A stretch of DNA of 64,000 nucleotides. Origin: Deltaproteobacteria bacterium. GTDB taxonomy: Bacteria; Desulfobacterota; Syntrophia; Syntrophales; UBA5619. Positions within the stretch are counted from its first letter, which is position 1. The number at the start of each line of letters is the position of its first letter. This document shows, in pieces, positions 1 to 8,163 of this stretch. The notes beneath the pieces are model-generated. The model made no database searches. It saw only the letters and a list, made by a program, of their open reading frames with translations, and was not told where the DNA came from. Location of the stretch: the NCBI GenBank assembly GCA_021372695.1, contig JAJFTY010000219.1, forward strand, positions 47,933-111,932, in the 5' to 3' direction. The translations under genes and the position numbers were made by a program.

Positions 1-1
1 G

Positions 2-208
2 GAGAACGATTTCACCGCAGAACCTCTCCTGGCCTGGTTCGTCAACGAGCAGATCGAGGAGGAGAGCAACACGGACAAGATCTGCCGCCAGATGGAGATG
101 ATCGGCGACAGCAAGCAGGGGATCTACATGCTGGACCGGGAGCTCTCGGCGCGGATTTTCACGGCAGGTTCGCCCTTCGATCCGGCGGCCTACAACCTGG
201 CCCCGTAG
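2..208 (+). CDS. Ferritin, C-terminal part (partial)
   Basis: The reading frame is open from the window edge to a TAG and gives 68 residues. They match the end of bacterial non-haem ferritin: an AWFVNEQIEEE segment (ferroxidase-region helix D, with its acidic residues), then helix E and the typical LDRELSARIF stretch. The protein stores iron as a 24-mer shell in the cytoplasm. The first two thirds, including most di-iron ligands, lie outside the window, so the sub-type (FtnA or a ferritin-like variant) cannot be settled. A promoter 26 bases past the stop begins the next transcription unit. Confidence 0.88.
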   Translation, partial: ENDFTAEPLLAWFVNEQIEEESNTDKICRQMEMIGDSKQGIYMLDRELSARIFTAGSPFDPAAYNLAP

Positions 209-233
209 CCCGGCTGAGCGGTCCTGCTCTTGA

Positions 234-263
234 TTGACACGGGGCCGCCCTATGGCCTATAGT
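234..263 (+). promoter_or_regulatory. Sigma70-type promoter of the catabolic island
   Basis: A perfect -35 box TTGACA (234-239) is followed after 18 bases by TATAGT (258-263), which matches the -10 consensus in five of six positions. It sits just after the ferritin gene and about 140 bases before the first dehydrogenase start, so the transcript would have a leader of roughly 130 bases. That leader contains short GC-rich palindromes (near 325-335) but no recognised riboswitch. Confidence 0.6.
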
Positions 264-402
264 GCGCCCGTCCTAAATCCCGGATCGCCATCTCTGGCAG
301 GGTTACCGTCCGGCGGTACCGCGCCGGCGCGGCAGCAGGATCATGTTGTCCTGGCTAAGTTGCGGCAAGAATCCCATCTTTGACTTGTTTCTGGAGGGGG
401 CA

Positions 403-1167
403 ATGAGCGGCATATCGTATGGTCTGGAGGATAAGGTGGTCGTCGTGACGGGGGGGAGCCGGGGAATCGGCCTGGAGCTGGCCAGATGCTTCCTCGCTGA
501 GGGCGCCCGGGTGGTCATCTGCGGCCGGAAGGAGGAGAACCTCAAGGCCGCGGTCGAGGCGCTCGGCTGCGGTGACCGGCTTCTCGCCGTGGCAGCCCAT
601 GTGGCCAGGGAGGGCGACGTGGAGAACCTCTTCGACGCGGCCGTCCGCCGATTCGGCGGCCTCGACGTCCTCGTCAACAACGTCGGGATGAATCTCCTGA
701 CGGCCTCCGTCACGGACACCGATCTCCCCGTCTGGAACAAGATCATCGAAGGGAACTTGACCGGCGCCTTCCTCTGTTCGCGGAAGGCCGCCCGGATCAT
801 GCGGGAGAAAAAGCGGGGGAAAGTCGTCAGCATCTCCTCGCTCGCCGGGACAAAGGCGGCGCCCGCCATGGGGATCTACGGGGTCGCCAAGGCCGGCCTC
901 GAAATGCTGACCAAGGTCCTGGCCTCGGAACTCGCCGCTTTTAACATCCAGGTGAACGCCGTCGCCCCGGGGATGGTGCGGACCGATTTCAGCAAACCCT
1001 TCTGGGCCACCCCGGCCCTTCACGATCAGATCGTGAAGGGAATCCCGGCCGGACGCATCGCCGAGGCCGCGGATCTGGCGCCCATCGTCCTCCTGCTCGC
1101 TTCCAGCCTCGCGGATTACATCACAGGGCAGACGATTGCCGTGGATGGGGGCGCCACCGTGATATGA
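403..1167 (+). CDS. Short-chain dehydrogenase/reductase (SDR), first of three
   Basis: A 254-residue classical SDR, likely an NAD(P)-dependent 3-hydroxyacyl-CoA or alcohol dehydrogenase. The Rossmann glycine motif TGGSRGIG is at 16-23, the NNVG motif near 94, the catalytic Ser146 and Y159-x3-K163, and the C-terminal ITGQTIAVDGG is typical of FabG-like enzymes. I chose the ATG at 403 because GGAGGGGG lies just before it; an upstream ATG at 343 has no such site and adds a non-homologous tail. The stop overlaps the start of the activase gene (ATGA), which indicates translational coupling. The substrate cannot be read from sequence. Confidence 0.88.
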   Translation: MSGISYGLEDKVVVVTGGSRGIGLELARCFLAEGARVVICGRKEENLKAAVEALGCGDRLLAVAAHVAREGDVENLFDAAVRRFGGLDVLVNNVGMNLLTASVTDTDLPVWNKIIEGNLTGAFLCSRKAARIMREKKRGKVVSISSLAGTKAAPAMGIYGVAKAGLEMLTKVLASELAAFNIQVNAVAPGMVRTDFSKPFWATPALHDQIVKGIPAGRIAEAADLAPIVLLLASSLADYITGQTIAVDGGATVI

Positions 1168-1934
1168 GCCTGACCGCCGGGATCGATATCGGTTCCATCA
1201 CCGCCAAGGCGGCCATCCTCCGGGGGAACGAACTCCTGGGAACGAAGGTGATCTTCACCGGCTACAATGCCGAGGCCGCGGGCCGCCGCGTCTTCGAGGA
1301 GCTTCTCGCCGAGCTTGGGCTTGCGCCCGGCGAGGTCGTGCGGATCGTCGCCACAGGCTACGGCCGCAAGAGCGTGGCCATGGCCCATCGCGCCGTGACC
1401 GAGATCATGTGCCACGCCGCCGGGGCGCGCTTTCTCGACCCTTCCATCCGGTCGCTGATCGATATCGGCGGACAGGACAGCAAGGCCGTCGTCATGGACG
1501 AAAACGGCAGGGTCGTCAATTTCACGATGAACGACAAGTGCGCCGCCGGGACGGGACGGTTCCTTGAGGTGATGGCCCGCGCCCTGGAGGCCGACCTCGA
1601 CGAATTCGGGGCGCTTTCCCTCCGGGCGGAAAAGCCGGCGAAGATCAGCAGTCTCTGTACGGTTTTCGCGGAATCGGAGGTGATTTCACTGATTTCCAAA
1701 GGAGAGTCCAGGGAAAACATCATCGCGGGAATCCACGAGGCGATCGCCTCCCGGGTGTCGGCAATGGCGAACCGGATCGGGCTCATCGGCCCCATTCTGA
1801 TGACGGGAGGGGTGGCCCGGAACATCGGCGTTGTCCGGGCCCTGGAAAAGGTGATCGGCATGGCGGTCGCAGTCTCGCCGCACGCCCAGGTTGCGGGTGC
1901 GATCGGCGCGGCTGCTCTCGCCCGGGAATCATAG
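1164..1934 (+). CDS. CoA-dehydratase activase (BadF/BadG/HgdC ATPase family)
   Basis: A 256-residue ASKHA-fold ATPase. It begins with the phosphate-binding motif GIDIGSITAK and carries the two cysteines, C126 in NDKCAAGTG and C165 in SSLCTVFAES, that bind one [4Fe-4S] cluster between the two subunits of the homodimer. Family members use ATP hydrolysis to push one electron into a 2-hydroxyacyl-CoA dehydratase or benzoyl-CoA reductase. No gene for the two-subunit partner enzyme is in this window, so the client is either upstream or unlinked. The gene overlaps the preceding SDR by four bases. Confidence 0.88.
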   Translation: MSLTAGIDIGSITAKAAILRGNELLGTKVIFTGYNAEAAGRRVFEELLAELGLAPGEVVRIVATGYGRKSVAMAHRAVTEIMCHAAGARFLDPSIRSLIDIGGQDSKAVVMDENGRVVNFTMNDKCAAGTGRFLEVMARALEADLDEFGALSLRAEKPAKISSLCTVFAESEVISLISKGESRENIIAGIHEAIASRVSAMANRIGLIGPILMTGGVARNIGVVRALEKVIGMAVAVSPHAQVAGAIGAAALARES

Positions 1935-2059
1935 TGAAGCTCCGCACCCACAGCGCGGGGCTTTTCGGCAAGAAGACTGTCTATTTGAATCGCGTCCCTT
2001 AACCCCGTCTACAAGGCGGGGCTTTCGGGTTGCGCTTCCGGTCAAGTCTGGAGGTACCG

Positions 2060-2896
2060 ATGCACGAGGATCTGAAGGGGAAGACGGCGCTCGTCACCGG
2101 GGCGGGCAAGAAGAGCGGCATGGGCTATGCCGTTGCGGAGCGCCTCGCCGCCTGCGGCTGCGATGTGGTGATCGCCGATCTCGGCCGGCCTCCGGCGGAA
2201 GCCTCCCCCGTCCGGACCGGGAGCAGCGGCGAGATGGCCGCGATCGCTCTGGAGCTCGGGGAGCGGTTCGGCGGGAAGGCCTCCGCGATCGAGGCGGATG
2301 TGACCGATTCCGCCTCGGTCGCCCGGATGGCGGAGTGCCTCCGGGAGCGGTGCGGCCATGTTCACATCCTGGTCAACAACGCCGGCGCCTCCTTCGGCGT
2401 CCCCGCCGACATCCTCTCCTACGACGAGGCGGCCTGGATCCGCACGGTGGATGTCAACCTCTTCTCCGTTTTCCGCGTCAGCCGTGCCGTGCTCCCCCTG
2501 ATGCTGGGCGAACCGGGCGCCATGGTCAACACGGCCTCCCGGGCGGGGAAGGTGCCCCCCCTGTTCAACAGCGCCTACGCCGCGGCCAAGGCCGGCGTGA
2601 TCATGCTGACCAAGACGATGGCAAAAGAGCTCGCCGGCCGCGGTATCCGGGTCAATGCGATCTGCCCCGGGCAGATCCGGACCGACCTTGAGCGGTGGCG
2701 CTTCGGACTCGAGGCCTCTTTCTTCTCCTGCACGGTCGAGGAACGGGAGCAGGAGATGTGCAAGACGATTCCGCTCGGCCGGATCGGCCTCCCGGAGGAT
2801 GCCGGGATGCTCGTCGCCTTTCTGGCGTCCGAGGAGGCCAGGTACATCACCGGTCAGGCGATCAACCTCGACGGCGGCCAATGTATGGAGTTGTGA
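2060..2896 (+). CDS. Short-chain dehydrogenase/reductase (SDR), second of three
   Basis: A 278-residue SDR. The glycine motif TGAGKKSGMG at 14-23 is two residues longer than the classical form, NNAG follows, and the active site is S160, Y173 and K177. An insertion with SFFSCTVEEREQEMC before the conserved IPLGRIG segment makes it slightly long for the family. The ATG at 2060 follows GGAGG with good spacing; a TTG at 2030 is in frame but poorly placed. The 125-base gap from the activase contains an imperfect hairpin at 2003-2021 without a T tract. Substrate is unknown; context suggests a hydroxyacyl-CoA. Confidence 0.86.
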   Translation: MHEDLKGKTALVTGAGKKSGMGYAVAERLAACGCDVVIADLGRPPAEASPVRTGSSGEMAAIALELGERFGGKASAIEADVTDSASVARMAECLRERCGHVHILVNNAGASFGVPADILSYDEAAWIRTVDVNLFSVFRVSRAVLPLMLGEPGAMVNTASRAGKVPPLFNSAYAAAKAGVIMLTKTMAKELAGRGIRVNAICPGQIRTDLERWRFGLEASFFSCTVEEREQEMCKTIPLGRIGLPEDAGMLVAFLASEEARYITGQAINLDGGQCMEL

Positions 2897-2905
2897 GGGG
2901 CGAGG

Positions 2906-2921
2906 CGGAAGGCCTCTTCCG
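2906..2921. terminator. Small hairpin after the second SDR gene
   Basis: CGGAAG and CTTCCG form a 6-bp stem with a 4-base loop ten bases after the SDR stop codon. There is no T tract, so it may only pause transcription or protect the 3' end. Confidence 0.3.
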
Positions 2922-2935
2922 GGCTGCCGGATCCT

Positions 2936-3048
2936 TTCGACCCTGTTCGCCCTCGCTTCGCTGCGGGAAAACAAACTCGCGCTTCGCGCTCAAACAGGTT
3001 TTCCGGCCGGCGCTCCGCCACGGCGACAGGGTGCCCGAAACATCTCCG
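2936..3048. repeat. Dispersed intergenic repeat, copy 1
   Basis: This stretch is clearly similar, base by base, to 56914-57027. Shared blocks include CGACCCTG, CTCGCTTCGCTG, GGGAAA, AACTCGCGC, GCGCTCCGC and CAGGGTGCCCG. Both copies lie between genes and neither has a credible coding frame. The rest of the 285-base gap (2897-3181) holds only the small hairpin above and the ribosome binding site GGAGGAGAG of the next gene. Confidence 0.65.
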
Positions 3049-3181
3049 ATGCAGCCTTGTCAGAGGCCTTCGGCCTTGGAGATGGGAATGTTCTTTAAAG
3101 GAGTGTGCATCCAGGGAACGCGGGTGAAAGCGCATTCGCGGCTCCCAGGGTTGTGAACCCATTCGGAGACCAGGAGGAGAG

Positions 3182-4879
3182 ATGGAGCAGGTTATCGGTG
3201 GCAGACTGGCGGCGGAGGCGCTCATCGAACGGGGCGTCGACTACGTATTCACCCTGTGCGGAGGGCATATCACGCCGATCCATCAGTATCTGGAGGGATC
3301 AACCGTCGCCCTCTTCGATACCCGCCATGAACAGGCCGCCGTCTTCATGGCCGAGGCCTGGGCGCGGATGACCCGGAAACCGGCTGTGGTAATGGTGACG
3401 GCGGGTCCCGGCTTCACGAACGCCCTCTCGGGAATCGCCAACGCCCGCCTCTCCAATGCCCCGGTGATCCTGATCGCGGGGTGCGTCGGCCTGGAAAGCG
3501 TCGAGAAGCTCGACCTCCAGGACATGAGCCAGCTTCCCGTCATCGCGCCCATGGTGAAGAAGGCCTGGGTCTGTACGATGGCGGAAAGGATCCCCGAGTT
3601 CATCGACCTCGCCTTCCGGACGGCTTCGGCGGGGCGTCCCGGGCCCGTTTACCTGGAGCTTCCCTGCGACGTACTGAACGCGAAAACCGATCCCGAGAAG
3701 GTCCGGAAATTCAAAAGCCGGGTGGATTCCCGTCCGACGGATCCGGAAGCCGCCAAAGAGATCCTGCGCCTGCTCGGAGAGGCGCAATCTCCGGTCGTTA
3801 TTGCCGGCAGCGGCGTCTGGTATGCCGACGCCGGAGAAGCCCTCCGCGAATTCGCCGAAGGGACGGGCATTCCGGTTTTCACCGGGAACTCCGGCCGGGG
3901 CACGCTCCCCGACACCCACCCCCTCTGCTTCGAGTCCTCGCTGGCGATCCGCCCCGGCGCCGCCTTTTTCGCGCTCGCGAGCGCCGACCTGGTCCTCTTC
4001 CTGGGTAGCCGCCTCAGTCTTTTCTACATCTTCGGCGACATCTTCCGAAAGGACGCGAAATTCATCCAGGCGGACATCGAGCCGGAGGAAATCGGCCGGA
4101 ACCGCAGCGTCGATCTCGGCGTTGTCGGGGACGTCCGGGCACTGCTCACGGAGCTGAACCGGCTTGTGGCGACGAAGGGGAGCGGCGGAGCGCTCTGCAC
4201 CCGGTTCCGGGGCTGGGTGGAGTCCCTCCGGAAGGCCGATGCGGACGGGAAGGCCACGACGCAGCCGCTCTGGACGAGCGACGCCGTGCCGATCCATCCG
4301 CTCCGCCTCGCCCGCGAAATCGACGCTTTCATGGACCGTCAGGAGGACATCGTGGTAGCCGACGGCGGCGACACCCAGATCTGGATGGGGATGACGCGAA
4401 CCGTCCGGGCCGGGGGGCATTATTTCGATTCGGGCCTCTTCGGCTGCCTGGCGGTCGGGCTTCCCTTCGCCAACGCCGCCAAGCTCCGCCATCCCGAAAG
4501 CCGCGTCCTTCTCGTCATCGGCGACGGCTCGGTCGGCTTCAATTTCATGGAGTTTCACACGGCGATCCGCAAGGGACTTCCCATCGTGGTCGTGGTCGCC
4601 AATGACCAGAGCTGGGGCATGATCGCCCACAGCCAGACCCTCCGCATGGGACATCCTGTCGCCGAGTCGACCATTCTCGGCCGGGTGGAGTACCAGCGTC
4701 TTGTGGAGGACCTCGGGGGGTTCGGTATCACGGTGGAGCGGCCGGAGGAGATCCGGCCGGCTCTGGAGGCGGCTTTTGCCTCGGGGAAGACGGCCTGCAT
4801 CAACGTGGCAGTCGATCCCTCCGTTATCAGCCCGGGGAGCGTCGCCCTGGCCAATCTTGGGGGCTACCGCGCCGGGTGA
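3182..4879 (+). CDS. ThDP-dependent carboligase/lyase, benzaldehyde-lyase-like
   Basis: 565 residues with the three-domain ThDP fold of the acetolactate synthase superfamily. His29, Glu50 (in RHEQAA) and Gln113 fall at the same positions as the catalytic residues of Pseudomonas benzaldehyde lyase, whose length (563) is also nearly the same. The ThDP/Mg motif GDGS...N begins at about 447. Such enzymes make or break C-C bonds next to a carbonyl (acyloins, 2-hydroxyacyl-CoA). The FAD-linked acetolactate synthase role is less likely because no regulatory subunit is nearby. GGAGGAGAG precedes the ATG. It sits between an SDR and the AbfD-type dehydratase, so it may cleave a product of that route; this is inference. 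Confidence 0.82.
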   Translation: MEQVIGGRLAAEALIERGVDYVFTLCGGHITPIHQYLEGSTVALFDTRHEQAAVFMAEAWARMTRKPAVVMVTAGPGFTNALSGIANARLSNAPVILIAGCVGLESVEKLDLQDMSQLPVIAPMVKKAWVCTMAERIPEFIDLAFRTASAGRPGPVYLELPCDVLNAKTDPEKVRKFKSRVDSRPTDPEAAKEILRLLGEAQSPVVIAGSGVWYADAGEALREFAEGTGIPVFTGNSGRGTLPDTHPLCFESSLAIRPGAAFFALASADLVLFLGSRLSLFYIFGDIFRKDAKFIQADIEPEEIGRNRSVDLGVVGDVRALLTELNRLVATKGSGGALCTRFRGWVESLRKADADGKATTQPLWTSDAVPIHPLRLAREIDAFMDRQEDIVVADGGDTQIWMGMTRTVRAGGHYFDSGLFGCLAVGLPFANAAKLRHPESRVLLVIGDGSVGFNFMEFHTAIRKGLPIVVVVANDQSWGMIAHSQTLRMGHPVAESTILGRVEYQRLVEDLGGFGITVERPEEIRPALEAAFASGKTACINVAVDPSVISPGSVALANLGGYRAG

Positions 4880-4946
4880 CCGGAGCGGTAGCAGAAAATA
4901 GGGGGGAACTCGTCGAAATCGACGGCAGGCAGAAAGGAGCGTTGCC

Positions 4947-6476
4947 ATGAAGAGCAAGCAGGATTACATCGACAGGCTCGCCAGGATGAAGCGGAACCTT
5001 TACTACGACGGCCACCTGTTCGACAGGACCGATGAACTCCAGATGGACTGCATCAACACCATCGGAGTCACCTACGACGAGGCGGCCAAGCCCGAAAACC
5101 AGGACCTCTGCACCGCGATCTCCCATCTCACCGGAGAGAGGATCAACCGCTTCAACCATATCCATCAGAACAAGGAAGACCTTCACCGGAAGCAGGATAT
5201 GACCCGGATGCTCTGCCAGAAGGTCGGCGGTTGCATTCAGCGCTGCATGGGGATCGACGGCACGAACGCCATCTACAATGTCTCTTACGAGGCGGACAAG
5301 GTGGCGCCGGGAACCACGCAGTACCACGAGAACTTCAAGAAGTGGCTCATCCGCTTCCAGCAGGAGGACCTGATCGGCTGCTGCGCCCAGACGGACGTGA
5401 AGGGGGACCGGATGCTCCGGCCGGCCGATCAGCCGAATCCAGGGGCCTACGTGAGGATCAAGGAACGGCTGAAGGACGGCATCGTGGTGGAGGGGTGCAA
5501 GTTGCACATCTCGGAGGCGTCGGTGGCCGACGAGATCCTGGTGCTCCCCACCCGCGCGCTCCGCCCCGAGGACAGGGACTACGCCGTGGCCTTCGCCGTC
5601 CCGGGGGACTGGGATGGGATGAAGCAGGTGGTCACCGTCCACAACCTGAGGCCGAGAAATCATTACAAGCGGGGGTTCGTCCCCGGCGCGACCGATTCCT
5701 ACGTGATCTTCGAAAATTGCTTCATCCCCTGGGAGAGGGTCTTCCTGGCCGGCGAACATGACCACGGCGGCGTCCTGGCCCTCCTGTTCGCCCTGTTCCA
5801 CCGCCACTCCTAGTCCGGCTGCAAGCCCGCCATCGGCGATATCATCCTGGGAACGGCCGCGCTCGCCGCAGAGGTGAACAACATCCACAAGCAGCCCCAT
5901 GTGCGGGAGAAGCTTGCGGAACTCATCATGACGGCGGAGTTGGGCTACGCCGCGGGATATACCGCATCGGATCTCGGAAAACCGGAGGTCTACATCCCCG
6001 GGTTCGGTTTCGTGCCCTACGGCCCCGGCTCCTTCATTCCCCATTCGATCTACTGCAACGTCGGCCGCTGCCTGTCCGGTGAAGCGGTCTGGCGGGAGGC
6101 CGAGATCCTCTGCGACATCTCGGGCGGCGTTGTGGCCACCTTCCCCCACGAGAGCGATTTCACCAATCCGGAGACCGGCGACACCCTGCTCAAATACACC
6201 AAGAGGAATCCGAAGATGTCGGCCGAGGACCAGGCCCAGTTCTGGAGATACCTCGGAGACGCGCTTTGCTCGGCGACCGGCGGCATCGTCAATATCGGCA
6301 ACTACCATGGCGGCGGCTCGCCGATCATGGAGCAGATTGCCATCACGACGCAGTACGATATCGAGTCCCGGAAGAAACTGGTGAAATATATCGCCGGCAT
6401 GAGCGGCGGCGACCGGGAGGTGTTCAGCAAGCAGAGGAAGGCGGAGAAAAACCGTCCTGACGCCACTGGGCGGTAG
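4947..6476 (+). CDS. abfD: 4-hydroxybutyryl-CoA dehydratase, interrupted by in-frame TAG
   Basis: The frame stays the same across 510 codons, with one internal TAG at codon 289 (5811-5813). Both halves align with 4-hydroxybutyryl-CoA dehydratase/vinylacetyl-CoA isomerase (about 490 residues), a [4Fe-4S] and FAD enzyme that dehydrates 4-hydroxybutyryl-CoA to crotonyl-CoA through a ketyl radical. The cluster ligands are all present: C96 and C100 (CIQRC), H285 and C292, with a Lys directly after C292. The TAG takes the place of the active-site tyrosine (Tyr296 in the Clostridium aminobutyricum enzyme). Residues 1-288 end at this stop; 5874 offers an internal GTG in the second half. Read as nonsense, the product lacks FAD and cluster parts and is dead. 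Otherwise it is recoded or the base is an error. AAAGGAG precedes the ATG. Confidence 0.85.
5811..5813 (+). other. In-frame TAG at the catalytic Tyr codon of abfD
   Basis: The context is CAC-CGC-CAC-TCC-TAG-TCC-GGC-TGC, that is H-R-H-S-stop-S-G-C. One base separates TAG from the tyrosine codons TAC and TAT. TAG is also an ordinary stop in this window, including at the end of this same gene (6474-6476), the activase gene and paaK. Confidence 0.9.
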
Positions 6477-6585
6477 CATGCTTCGGCGCTGCTGAGGGTC
6501 TGCCGGTTCCGCGAGCTGATTGCCTTCGGCGGGGAGCGGGGGGAGGAATCGTCGGGGATCGGCGTTTTACATAAAAGGAGGTGCT

Positions 6586-7341
6586 ATGGATCCATACGAT
6601 CTGAAAGGGAAAACGGCGCTGGTTACGGGAGCGAGCCGGGGGATAGGCGAGGCCATCGCGAAGGCCCTGGCCACCCATGGGGCGGAGGTCATCCTCGCCA
6701 GCCGGAAGTTGGAGGGTCTCCGCCGCGTGGAGGATGAGATCGTCCAGGCCGGGGGGAAAGCGGCATCGATCGCCTGCCATACGGGCGATATGCAACAGAT
6801 CGCGTCTCTTTTCACGGAAATGACCCGCCGGTATCCGCGGTTGGACATCCTCGTCAACAACGCCGGGACCAACCCCCATTTCGGCGATGTCCTGAGCGCG
6901 GACGAGAAGGCGTGGGACAAGACCTGTGACGTCAACCTCAAGGGCTACTTCTTCATGAGCCAGCACGCCGCGAAATGGATGCAACAGACCGGCGGCGGGG
7001 CTATCGTGAACGTGGCCTCGGTCAACGCCGTCCGGCCGGCGCCTTTTCAGGGGATCTACTCGATCACCAAAGCCGGAATCATCGCCATGACGAAATCCTT
7101 CGCGAAGGAGCTTGCACCGTATCGCATCCGCGTGAATGCCCTGCTCCCCGGGCTGACGGAGACGAATTTTACCGCCGTCCTCCGGGAGCCGAGTGCGCTG
7201 AAGGCGGTTCTGCCGATGATTCCGATGGGACGGATGGCCCAACCCGGGGAGATGGCGGGTGCGGTCCTTTACCTGGTTTCTGACGCGGCTTCCTATACGA
7301 CGGGGAGCTGCCTGACCGTGGACGGCGGCATGCTGGCCTGA
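6586..7341 (+). CDS. Short-chain dehydrogenase/reductase (SDR), third of three
   Basis: A 251-residue FabG-like SDR with TGASRGIG at 14-21, NNAG, catalytic S145, Y158 and K162, and the C-terminal TTGSCLTVDGG. The ATG at 6586 follows AAAAGGAGG at ideal spacing; the longer frame from 6520 has no ribosome site. It closes the catabolic island, 109 bases after the dehydratase gene. With the other two SDRs it offers several oxidation or reduction steps for hydroxy/oxo-acyl-CoA intermediates; which reaction each one does cannot be told from sequence. Confidence 0.87.
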   Translation: MDPYDLKGKTALVTGASRGIGEAIAKALATHGAEVILASRKLEGLRRVEDEIVQAGGKAASIACHTGDMQQIASLFTEMTRRYPRLDILVNNAGTNPHFGDVLSADEKAWDKTCDVNLKGYFFMSQHAAKWMQQTGGGAIVNVASVNAVRPAPFQGIYSITKAGIIAMTKSFAKELAPYRIRVNALLPGLTETNFTAVLREPSALKAVLPMIPMGRMAQPGEMAGAVLYLVSDAASYTTGSCLTVDGGMLA

Positions 7342-7457
7342 CGGCGGGCAGGAGGCCGGCCGGCTTTCCGGGAATTCCGGGCCTCGCCGCACTCCTTGCG
7401 GAATCACCGACACGGAGCGGGATGGCTCGTCGAGGTGGGGCATAAGGAGATAGCGCG

Positions 7458-8126
7458 TTGATCGAAGAGATAGACATCCTGAAGCGGAGGATCCATGAAC
7501 TGGAGGAGTCGGAGGAAGCGTTGCGGGAACGCATGAAGGAGCTGAATGGTCTCTATGCGATTGCCGATATCATTGAAAAGAACGACGCAATAGGCGAAAT
7601 ATTCCAAAGAATCGCCGACATCTTACCGAATTCCTGGTATTATCCCCACCTGGCCTGCGCGCGAATCACCCACGGAGATCAAGAATACCGGACCGAGAAT
7701 TTTCAGGAAACAGCATGGAAGATCTCAGCCGCCGTCAGCAGGCGAGGCAAACGGATCGTCGAAGTTGAGGTCATCTATCTGAAGGAGATGCCCGATCGGG
7801 ATGAAGGACCCTTTCTCAAAGAAGAACGGGCTCTTATCACTGCTATTGCCGAGCGTTTGGGTAGGGTCGCCGAGCGTAAAAGGGCAGAGGAAGAGCGGGA
7901 GCGGTTGATTTCAGAACTTCAAAAAGCGCTTTCAACGGTCAAGAAATTGAGCGGACTGCTTCCCATCTGCGCTTCCTGCAAAAAGATTCGTGATGATAAG
8001 GGTTACTGGAACCAGATCGAGTCGTACATCAAAGAAAACTCGGAAGCCGAATTCAGCCACGGGATTTGTCCGGATTGTGCAAAGAAATTGTATCCGGAAC
8101 TGTGTAAAGAAACGCCGGACGGATGA
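7458..8126 (+). CDS. Orphan signalling protein: coiled coil, GAF-like region, CxxC/CxxC output
   Basis: 222 residues, starting at a TTG after AAGGAGA. Residues 1-35 form a coiled coil. About 35-140 resembles a degenerate GAF sensor region, and a second coiled coil (140-165) leads into a conserved cap. In the cap LLPICASCKKIRDD carries C171 and C174, and GICPDCAKKLYPEL carries C204 and C207, probably a small zinc or redox site. This cap is familiar from the ends of many PAS/GAF sensor proteins of anaerobic proteobacteria, but no kinase, cyclase or receiver domain follows. Its function is not known to me. It is convergent with the acyltransferase gene that follows. Confidence 0.75.
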   Translation: MIEEIDILKRRIHELEESEEALRERMKELNGLYAIADIIEKNDAIGEIFQRIADILPNSWYYPHLACARITHGDQEYRTENFQETAWKISAAVSRRGKRIVEVEVIYLKEMPDRDEGPFLKEERALITAIAERLGRVAERKRAEEERERLISELQKALSTVKKLSGLLPICASCKKIRDDKGYWNQIESYIKENSEAEFSHGICPDCAKKLYPELCKETPDG

Positions 8127-8163
8127 CCAGGCGCCAAGCTCGTGACCTCATCCGCTCCACGGG

